A stretch of DNA of 15,639 nt, from contig DXZE01000043.1 in NCBI GenBank assembly GCA_019415435.1, forward strand, positions 1 to 15,639, given 5' to 3'. A model generated the notes under the pieces. The model searched no databases. It was not told where the DNA came from and was given only the letters and a program-made list of their open reading frames with translations. Positions 7,876-13,998 of the stretch are shown one piece after another (the stretch's first letter is position 1; every line of letters begins with the position of its first letter). Source of the stretch: Erysipelotrichaceae bacterium (lineage in GTDB: Bacteria; Bacillota_I; Bacilli_A; Erysipelotrichales; Erysipelotrichaceae). A program made the position numbers and the translations under genes.

Positions 7876-8853
7876 ATGTGTACCTGTGTCACCTATAAAA
7901 CTTCCGATCATTATTTCGGCAGGAATCTTGATCTCGAATTTTCCTATCATGAGTCCGTCACAGTCACACCCAGGAATTTTCCACTGCCATTTCGAAAAAA
8001 TAAAACCATGAAGACTCACAATGCAATCATCGGCATGGCTTTTGTATGTGATGGCTTTCCTTTATACTATGATGCGACAAATGAATATGGTCTTTCCATG
8101 GCGGGACTGAATTTCCCCGGAAACGGATATTTCAGCCAGCCCCGTGACGACGGCAAGGATGAGGTTGCACCGTTTGAATTTATCCCTTGGGTACTCGGTC
8201 AGTGCAAGACATTAGCTGATGCCAGAAAACTTCTTGAGCGCATAAGACTTGTCTCCATTCCCTTCAGCAAGGAGCTGCCGATTACACCCCTTCACTGGAT
8301 GATCGCAGATCAGACCGGACAGATCGTTGTTGAGTCAGTAAAAAGCGGTCTGCATATATATGAAAATCCTGTAGGAGTCATGACAAACAATCCTACATTT
8401 GATATCCAGCTGTTCAGGCTCAATGATTACCGCAATGTGTCAGCAGCTGCCGGAGAGAGCACCTTTGCAAAGGGGCTTGCCCTCGATGAATACAGTCGCG
8501 GAATGGGAGGTATCGGTATTCCTGGAGACCTGTCCTCAGGTTCACGCTTTGTAAAGGTTGCTTTTACGCGTATGAATTCTCTGTCGGAAAATTCTGAAGA
8601 ATCATCTGTCAGCCAGTTTTTCCATATCCTGGGCTCTGTCGAACAGCAGCGCGGATGCTGCGACTTAGGCGACGGGAAATACGAGATCACAATTTATTCC
8701 TCATGCTGCAACATGGACAAAGGCATATACTACTATCGTACCTATGACAACAGCCGTACCTGTGCCGTAGACATGCATCATGAGGATCTGGACTCTGCTG
8801 CCCTCATCTCCTACCCGCTGAAAACATCAGCAGACATTGACTGGCAGAACTAG
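7876..8853 (+). CDS. bsh: Choloylglycine hydrolase family; likely bile salt hydrolase
   Basis: It is an Ntn-hydrolase expected to deconjugate glycine- or taurine-linked bile salts in the cytoplasm. Cys2 follows the initiator Met and becomes the N-terminal nucleophile after Met removal. Other family catalytic residues are present: R16 and D19 in FGRNLDLE, N79 in AGLNFPG, the Asn pair N171-N172 in MTNNPTFD, and R224 in SGSRF. Asn rather than Tyr at the position of N79 favours bile salt hydrolase over penicillin V acylase. The length of 325 is normal. AAAGGAGG at 7862-7869 is six bases upstream; an ATG at 7871 is out of frame and would lose Cys2. The gene appears richer in G and C than the genes to its left and is bounded by inverted repeats, suggesting acquisition by transfer. 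No bile transporter gene is adjacent. Confidence 0.92.
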   Translation: MCTCVTYKTSDHYFGRNLDLEFSYHESVTVTPRNFPLPFRKNKTMKTHNAIIGMAFVCDGFPLYYDATNEYGLSMAGLNFPGNGYFSQPRDDGKDEVAPFEFIPWVLGQCKTLADARKLLERIRLVSIPFSKELPITPLHWMIADQTGQIVVESVKSGLHIYENPVGVMTNNPTFDIQLFRLNDYRNVSAAAGESTFAKGLALDEYSRGMGGIGIPGDLSSGSRFVKVAFTRMNSLSENSEESSVSQFFHILGSVEQQRGCCDLGDGKYEITIYSSCCNMDKGIYYYRTYDNSRTCAVDMHHEDLDSAALISYPLKTSADIDWQN

Positions 8854-8958
8854 TTCTCGTTTTGACCTTCAAAAATAAAAACAGCATATTATGGCCATGT
8901 GTGGATTGTTATCTCTCAGGGCAGATGTTGTTTCCAATAAAACCACAATCAAACTTAA

Positions 8959-8977
8959 TTCTAATAGACCATCAGAC
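8959..8977 (-). repeat. Right inverted repeat bounding the bile salt hydrolase segment
   Basis: This is the partner of 7507-7525 in opposite orientation, with one mismatch in 19. It lies about 105 bases after the bile salt hydrolase stop codon. I see no clear target-site duplication outside the pair. Confidence 0.7.
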
Positions 8978-9033
8978 ACATGTCAGGCAAAGTCAGGTGT
9001 GAAATAACCATTGGCAATATTAAAAATAACTAG

Positions 9034-9068
9034 AGGTACTAACTATATGTAGGTAGTACCTTTTTTTT
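9034..9068 (+). terminator. Intrinsic terminator downstream of the bile salt hydrolase gene
   Basis: AGGTACTA (9034-9041) pairs with TAGTACCT (9054-9061). A further CTA/TAG pairing lies inside the loop, and a run of eight T ends at 9068. It is the first strong terminator after the bile salt hydrolase gene, although it sits outside the right inverted repeat. Confidence 0.85.
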
Positions 9069-9069
9069 A

Positions 9070-9351
9070 CATTTCCAGGAAACTTTTCAAAGCTTTTGTG
9101 AGTATATGTCTGAGCATGATCATTACATGCCAGATGGAAAAGATAAGATATACGATCGAGATATCATGCGAAAATCACTTGCAGCCGATAGCTATGCCTA
9201 TGGCATCAATCCGACAGTTACGAAAAGGATGATGGGACACAGAAACGAAGATATGTCTTTAAATTGGTACAGCACTGCACCAGAAGTAGAAGTTGTTTCT
9301 GCTTTCTTAAACAGAAATTTAAAGAGTAGTCTGCGAATTCAAACAATATAG
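9070..9351 (+). pseudogene. 5'-truncated tyrosine recombinase-like C-terminal fragment
   Basis: The first ATG in frame is at 9106 (81 codons), but protein-like sequence in the same frame continues upstream to about 9070, just after the terminator T-run. It reads SLAADSYAYGINPTVTKRMM, then GHRNEDMSLNWYST. This resembles the end of phage-type integrases, where a helix with Gly-Ile-Asn-Pro precedes a Gly-His pair and a conserved Tyr about ten residues later. The upstream catalytic Arg and Lys and the usual His-x-x-Arg are missing, so it cannot be an active recombinase. No ribosome site precedes 9106. Confidence 0.5.
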
Positions 9352-9417
9352 AGTGAGCGTTAATTTGATAGCTCACATTAAATTACAAAGCATTTAGAAG
9401 TCATTCATCGAATTTTA

Positions 9418-9564
9418 ATGAAGATTAAGCCATTTCCTGAATTATTATATGGAATTGAAACGTACCATATAGAATACAATGGAAGTGGCTTTTTCTATGA
9501 ATTTTCTACGAATTCTATTTGCCATGATAAAATTCATATCAGAAGTCAGGAGCTACACTTATGA
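9418..9564 (+). CDS. Small ORF (48 codons) overlapping the start of the restriction gene
   Basis: The frame from ATG 9418 reads MKIKPFPELLYGIETYHIEY, then a Gly/Phe-rich stretch, and ends at TGA 9562-9564. It overlaps the next gene's ATG in an ATGA arrangement, as in translationally coupled genes. The frame is open back to 9382, so this could also be the tail of a truncated gene; no ribosome site precedes 9418. I do not recognise the protein. Confidence 0.35.
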   Translation: MKIKPFPELLYGIETYHIEYNGSGFFYEFSTNSICHDKIHIRSQELHL

Positions 9565-11213
9565 GCAAAAAGACAATTGCGAGCAGTATAAGGGCATATA
9601 ATCCGAATTATTATAAAGATCCGATTTCCAAAAATATCATTACATTATTTTCAGGATCTTTAAATGCATTCATTAAGGATATAAAAACTGCTAATACTAA
9701 TCACGAAACTGAGGAATTTATAAAGAATGTAATTAACCAGTTTCTGAAGAATAACTTTTATTCAGCAGGCAGATATCAAATCAATACAGATCAGAAAATA
9801 GACAGTACTATAAAATCTGATGGAAGCTTACGAGTGATCATCGAAACAAAGAAATCTGATAATCGCAATGAGATGACAGATGAAAATAATATTAATCGTA
9901 AAGCGCTCTGGGAGCTTGTATTTTACTATCTGGAAGCAACAAGAGATACTACCGGAAAACGTGTGAAGAGGATACCTGATACGGAAATCCGCAGACTTAT
10001 TGCAACAGATGGTCTGCAATGGTTTATATTCGATGCCAATGATATAGAACGTTTTTGTGATGGTGAGCTGGAACAGCATTATTACAAATATAAAAACAAT
10101 CAGTTGTCTTATGCTCGTGACACATCAAAGTTTTATGCAGATATCAAAGCCTTCTTTGAAAAGATAAATATTACAGAAAAACTTGATTATCTGTACTTTA
10201 ACTTGGAAAATGCGGATGTTAAACAGGTTTATAAGGCATTCTATCCTACTTTCCTTCTGAAAGAAAAATATACAGGTGAAAGCCACGCCAGACCTTTGAA
10301 TAAGAAATTCTATCAGGAACTTTTGTATATCATGGGTCTGACGGAAGAAACCAGTAAAGGCAAGACGCTGATTAATATAGATCCTTCTATTAAGAATTCG
10401 TTTGCAGATCAGTTATACAGAAAATTCCATGATGATAAGGAAAGAAGCGTAGAGGAAGCAACAGATAAAACTTTTGAACTGATTATAATCTGGCTGGACC
10501 GTTTCCTTTTCATAAAACTCTTTGAAGGACAGCTAATATCAATTAATGGCAATGATGAGAAATATAAGATACTGAGTAATGAAAAGATAAAATCTTTTAA
10601 TGATGTGCAGAATCTGTTCTTTAATGTGCTTGGAAAGAAAGACAGAGACAATACTCTGTTTTATCAACAGTTTAATGCAATTCCATATCTGAACAGTTCA
10701 TTGTTTGAAAAGCAGCCAATTGAAATAAATGATGTAAATATAAATGACCTTCATAATGATAATGTACCGTTAAAGAGTGATACGGTATTACCAAAGAATA
10801 AGAAAACAGAAATACCGCTGCTTCAATATACAATTGATTTTTTGAACAGCTATATATTTGGGGCCGTTGAAAGTGATGATGGTGTATACCAGAAAAATTC
10901 AGATATTATTGATGCATCCGTATTAGGTCTTATCTTTGAAAAGATAAATGGATACAAAGATGGTTCATTCTATACGCCGAGCACAATAACCCAATTTATG
11001 ACAAAGAATGTCATTGAAAAAACGGTAATCCAGAAATTCAATGATGCTTACAAATGGGATTGTCAGACAGTTGAAGATGCTCGTTTCAAGCTTCAGTTAC
11101 AGGGAAATATAAATCTTTATAAACAGGCAAATGAAATAATTAATAGTATTCATATTTGTGAAAACATCCGACCGAAAATGATACAATTTAACATTTCCAG
11201 AATGTGCGCATGA
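9561..11213 (+). pseudogene. Type IIG-like restriction-modification enzyme, 5' half only
   Basis: Intact relatives are single-chain enzymes of about 1000 residues combining an N-terminal nuclease, an Eco57I-type adenine methyltransferase and target recognition. Here the nuclease region is present: D81 followed by E95-T96-K97 in RVIIETKK fits a PD-(D/E)xK core, with the ALWELVFYYL helix after it. A helical linker leads to GSFYTPSTITQFM (468-480), the segment that normally opens the methyltransferase domain. The family sequence ends at NSIHIC (about 11159), where the Asp-Pro-Ala/Gly-x-Gly-Ser-Gly motif I should begin. The last 17 codons are foreign and derive from repeat-rich DNA. Methyltransferase and recognition domains are therefore absent. 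The start is supported by AGGAG at 9548-9552. The AT-rich composition matches the host. Confidence 0.8.
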
Positions 11214-11246
11214 AAAAAGGGTGCAAGGTCGAAAAAAAGGGTGCAA
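11174..11246 (+). repeat. Array of four related short motifs, possibly an IS21-family end
   Basis: Four spaced motifs share a GAA...G.T.CA pattern: GAAAATGATACAA (11174-11186), GAATGTGCGCA (11200-11210) and two copies of a GAAAAAAGGGTGCAA type (11212-11226 and 11231-11246). The last two share 14 identical bases with a 20-base period. Multiple such transposase-binding repeats are typical of IS21 ends as I recall them, but no istA or istB gene is in the window. The array starts where the restriction gene loses family similarity. Confidence 0.4.
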
Positions 11247-11254
11247 TGTAGATG

Positions 11255-11277
11255 TCGGGTTATAGCCCGATTTTTTT
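11255..11277 (+). terminator. Intrinsic terminator at the left of the element
   Basis: TCGGGT (11255-11260) pairs with GCCCGA (11265-11270), including one G-T pair, over a TATA loop. Seven T follow. It would stop read-through from the broken restriction gene into the unknown genes. Confidence 0.75.
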
Positions 11278-11289
11278 GAGCCCAAATAT

Positions 11290-11377
11290 TTTACAAATCA
11301 CGCTGAAAGTATTTACATCTGGCAACAAGCGTGATATATTTAGGACAAATTTACAAGTAACGCCGAATGTAGATACA
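11290..11377 (+). promoter_or_regulatory. Promoter embedded in an operator-like repeat array
   Basis: TTTACA (11312-11317) and TATATT (11335-11340) are separated by exactly 17 bases and form a good promoter for the gene at 11394. ATCACGCT (11297-11304) and its exact inverse AGCGTGAT (11328-11335) bracket the -35 box and abut the -10 box, with centres 31 bases apart. A 28-base direct repeat (11290-11317 and 11350-11377, 22 of 28 identical, period 60) brings in a third, weaker GTAACGCC site just past the expected transcript start. The layout suggests control by a repressor or element-encoded regulator; which protein binds is unknown. Confidence 0.6.
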
Positions 11378-11393
11378 AAAGGAGACCTGAAAT

Positions 11394-11858
11394 ATGAAGA
11401 TGGTATCTAAGTTCATACAGATAGAATTTGCTGATTCGAGCATCAAGGCAGCAGACTGTTTACGGGACATCCGCGATGCGACAGAAAGCGCATCTCTTAA
11501 CCTGTACTCCAGATACAATGTTCAATTGGAAGTTCCGATGTTAATCGGAAACAATGTGGTCCTTGAGGTAAGGGTTCCCGTAGATATGGTTTCCAGTTTT
11601 GCAATTGGGAATCATTTAAGAGGTGTTTCTGCCTACCTCACTAAAAACTGTAACGGAAGATACAACAGTCACTTAGTTGGAAATCGCCTTCTGGTGTACA
11701 CGGAAATTCCATCTCCTGAAGTAAAAACACAAGAAATGTCTACTGTTGATCGTCTAGAAGTGGTAAGAAAGGTCGCAAAACTTCTTGAGCGTTCAGATGA
11801 AGAAGCAATGGATTACATCAGTCAGATTCTATCCATTCTAAACGATGCAGGCCAATGA
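11394..11858 (+). CDS. Uncharacterised element protein, 154 residues
   Basis: I do not recognise the family. The protein is soluble in character, with no membrane segment or signal peptide. The first 110 residues alternate short strands and helices (for example YNVQLEVPMLIGNNVVLEVRV). The last 40 form a charged helical tail (STVDRLEVVRKVAKLLERSD). The start is supported by AAAGGAG (11377-11383) ten bases upstream. It is the first gene behind the repeat-laden promoter and is followed by two smaller co-oriented genes. That suggests an element-specific operon, perhaps for regulation or maintenance, but the function is unknown. Confidence 0.8.
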   Translation: MKMVSKFIQIEFADSSIKAADCLRDIRDATESASLNLYSRYNVQLEVPMLIGNNVVLEVRVPVDMVSSFAIGNHLRGVSAYLTKNCNGRYNSHLVGNRLLVYTEIPSPEVKTQEMSTVDRLEVVRKVAKLLERSDEEAMDYISQILSILNDAGQ

Positions 11859-11906
11859 GGCATAAATATAGCAACCGCAAATAAGCAGCGGAGAAAGGAT
11901 AGCAAC

Positions 11907-12068
11907 ATGGAAAATGGGATTGAAAACTTAACAATGGGAGCACCGGAATTAGCAAAGCATTCAACTGTAAATGTCAGTCTTACTGGTTGGCCAGCTGCTG
12001 TTGCCTTGATGAGCATTCCGGCAGCAGTAGTTGCTGTTTATGCAATCAAGGCATTTGCACATTGCTAA
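11907..12068 (+). CDS. Small membrane protein, 53 residues, uncharacterised
   Basis: The ORF reads from ATG 11907 to TAA 12066-12068 with a purine-rich ribosome site (GAGAAAGGA) about eight bases upstream. A single hydrophobic segment spans about residues 25-46 (LTGWPAAVALMSIPAAVVAV), so it is probably a single-pass membrane peptide. It sits in the operon between the 154-residue unknown and a 78-residue unknown, with its stop codon overlapping the ribosome site of the latter. The gene order and overlap favour a real gene. No homology is recognised. Confidence 0.65.
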   Translation: MENGIENLTMGAPELAKHSTVNVSLTGWPAAVALMSIPAAVVAVYAIKAFAHC

Positions 12069-12081
12069 AGGAAGCGAAGCA

Positions 12082-12318
12082 ATGAAGAAGATTACAAACA
12101 AGCAATATGAAGAATATCAGAAGTTGCTGGATGACACGAGGCATGGTCGTATGTTGACGCCAGATGGGCTGCGGCTCATTTGTTCCGCGTGCAATTATGA
12201 TCCGACCGAGATCGGAAAGATAATGCTGGAGAATCTAGCCAATTTACAGGCCAAGGGTGCTGTCAGTATGCATCCCGGACAAGATGTAGATCCAGAAGCA
12301 GACAATAGTGAGGTCTGA
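12082..12318 (+). CDS. Small uncharacterised protein, 78 residues
   Basis: I choose ATG 12082 because AAAGGAAG (12067-12074) precedes it by seven bases; the longer frame from 12031 overlaps the preceding small gene and lacks a ribosome site. The protein is helical and charged (KKITNKQYEEYQKLLDDTRH), with a single Cys-x-x-Cys at C34 and C37 and an acidic tail. It has no membrane segment and is not a family I recognise. It is the last gene of the three-gene plus-strand unit and ends 93 bases before the convergent recombinase gene. Confidence 0.7.
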   Translation: MKKITNKQYEEYQKLLDDTRHGRMLTPDGLRLICSACNYDPTEIGKIMLENLANLQAKGAVSMHPGQDVDPEADNSEV

Positions 12319-12351
12319 CGAAAAGAATACGTGAATTGCTGCAGAACGAAT

Positions 12352-12386
12352 AAAAAACGTCACCTCCGGTTTTGTCGTAGGTGGCG
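12352..12386 (-). terminator. Terminator between convergent genes, strongest for the recombinase
   Basis: CGTCACCT (12358-12365) pairs with AGGTGGCG (12379-12386), with one G-T pair. Read on the minus strand it is followed by six T (complement of 12352-12357), a canonical terminator for the serine recombinase. On the plus strand only a short T-tract follows, so it may also act weakly on the small-gene operon. Confidence 0.8.
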
Positions 12387-12411
12387 CATTTTGTTCTATG
12401 GATATTTGGTT

Positions 12412-13998
12412 TCAGGCTTTGATTTCCATACCGTTCTTGAAGTTTATCCGGATGTCATCTTTGCTGTAAACCGTGATGAAATCAACGAGGCTCTGGAATT
12501 GTACGGCGTCGAATGTTGTCACAAGGTCTTTTTGTTTGCCAAGCGTAGCCAGAAACTGCCGGATAGAAGAGCGGGCGAGTTCTTTTCTGCTGATTTCAGC
12601 TTCGGTGTCGGCGAGACTCTTTTTCGCTGCATTGAAGCGTTCTGTCAGGGTGTCATACCGCTTCTGGTATTCTGCCTGATTCTGCGGTTCCAGAGCGTTC
12701 TTCTTGATTTCCTTCTGCACCAGTTCAGCTGCGGTACTCATTTCGTCTTCATATTCTGTCCTTTTCCTTTCCAGTCCAGAAGTATCGTAAAGCGGTCCAG
12801 CGAGGATCTCGTTATAATCTGCCAGAATCGATTTCTTGTCGGCAAACAGCTTGTTGACTGCTGAGATGTATTTTCCCTTGAGTTCATCATCCGTGAGGAC
12901 TGGCGTTTCGCATTTCTCGCCGCCATCGTATTTGTGGTTGCACTGCCAGATCGTCCGGCGGTATTTGTCATTGGAATGCCAGACCTTAGAGCCGTACCAG
13001 CTCCCGCACTGTCCGCATTTTACCTTGCCGGAGAAAACATGAACGCCACTATAGCGGTTTCTGCCGGGGCAGCGGCGCTTCAGTTCATCCTGGACCTGAT
13101 CGAAGATCTCCGGATCAATGATTGCTTCGTGGTCTTTTTCGACATAGTACTGCGGGACCTCACCTTCATTGATTTTTGTTTTCTTGGTTAGGAAGTCGAC
13201 GGTGAAGGACTTCTGCAAGAGTGCGTCACCCTTGTATTTTTCATTGGAGAGGATAGCCTTTACCGTTCCGGCATGCCATTTCTGCTTGCCGCTTGGCGAT
13301 GGAATATTCTCCTCCGTGAGCTTAGTGGCAATTCCGTAAGGTGTTGTGCCTTCCATAAACATCCGGTAGATCCGCTTTACAAGTTTGGCTTGTTCTTCAT
13401 TGACTACAAGTTCGCCGTTAGGCCCTCGGTCGTAGCCGAGAAACCGCTTGAAAGGGACAGTAACCTTGCCGTCAGCAAACCGTTTTCTCTGACCCCAGGT
13501 GCAGTTCTCGGAAATGCTTCTGGATTCTTCCTGCGCCAGCGAGGACATGATTGTGATGAGAAGTTCTCCCTTGCCGTCAAAGGTCCAGATGTTTTCCTTT
13601 TCGAAATAGCACTCGACGCTATGCTCCTTCAGCTCACGGATGGTCGTGAGGGAATCAACCGTGTTCCGGGCAAACCGGCTGACAGACTTTGTGACGATAA
13701 GATCAATCTTTCCGGCAAGGGCATCATCGATCATGGTGCGGAAGCCGATTCTCTTTTTCGTTCCGGTGCCGGAGATTCCCTCATCCGTGTAGACCTTGAC
13801 GAACTCCCAGTCGCGTCTTGCTTTGATGTATTTTGTGTAGTAATCGATCTGTGCCTCATAGCTTGTGAACTGTTCATCATGGTCAGTTGAGACCCGGGCA
13901 TAAGCGGCAACGCGGCGTTTCCTGCTCTCGCCAATGGGAGAGGAGGTGAAGGGCTTCAGCGTTGCCGGTATGGTTTTTACTTTCCGTTGCTGTTCCAA
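12412..13998 (-). CDS. Large serine recombinase, complete
   Basis: This is a site-specific recombinase of the TnpX/TndX type that would integrate or excise a mobile element through a Ser-DNA link. The resolvase domain (about 28-175) has the catalytic S37 in YARVSTD, R35, and the SRFARN motif with R108 and R111. A recombinase domain follows (about 185-310). A zinc ribbon comes next (C328, C331, C353, C363), then a long charged coiled coil (about 400-490) and a C-terminal tail. The start is a TTG at 13998-13996 with AAGGAG (complement of 14008-14013) nine bases upstream. It lies inside the end of the preceding recombinase gene with a 22-base overlap, so the two are probably co-translated. The sequence appears more GC-rich than the chromosomal genes on the left, indicating transfer. 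All core residues are present. Confidence 0.92.
   Translation of the reverse strand: MEQQRKVKTIPATLKPFTSSPIGESRKRRVAAYARVSTDHDEQFTSYEAQIDYYTKYIKARRDWEFVKVYTDEGISGTGTKKRIGFRTMIDDALAGKIDLIVTKSVSRFARNTVDSLTTIRELKEHSVECYFEKENIWTFDGKGELLITIMSSLAQEESRSISENCTWGQRKRFADGKVTVPFKRFLGYDRGPNGELVVNEEQAKLVKRIYRMFMEGTTPYGIATKLTEENIPSPSGKQKWHAGTVKAILSNEKYKGDALLQKSFTVDFLTKKTKINEGEVPQYYVEKDHEAIIDPEIFDQVQDELKRRCPGRNRYSGVHVFSGKVKCGQCGSWYGSKVWHSNDKYRRTIWQCNHKYDGGEKCETPVLTDDELKGKYISAVNKLFADKKSILADYNEILAGPLYDTSGLERKRTEYEDEMSTAAELVQKEIKKNALEPQNQAEYQKRYDTLTERFNAAKKSLADTEAEISRKELARSSIRQFLATLGKQKDLVTTFDAVQFQSLVDFITVYSKDDIRINFKNGMEIKA

Noticed and set aside
9353..9376. Hairpin GTGAGC/GCTCAC after the integrase relic
   Set aside because: The stem is only 6 bp with a 12-base loop and no T-run follows, so a terminator cannot be claimed.
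12031..12081. Upstream extension of the 78-residue gene to ATG 12031
   Set aside because: It overlaps the 53-residue gene and lacks a ribosome site, while ATG 12082 has one at ideal spacing.
12473..13890. Several plus-strand ORFs of 68-205 codons opposite the complete serine recombinase
   Set aside because: They are antisense shadows of a GC-rich conserved gene, have no ribosome sites and resemble no family.
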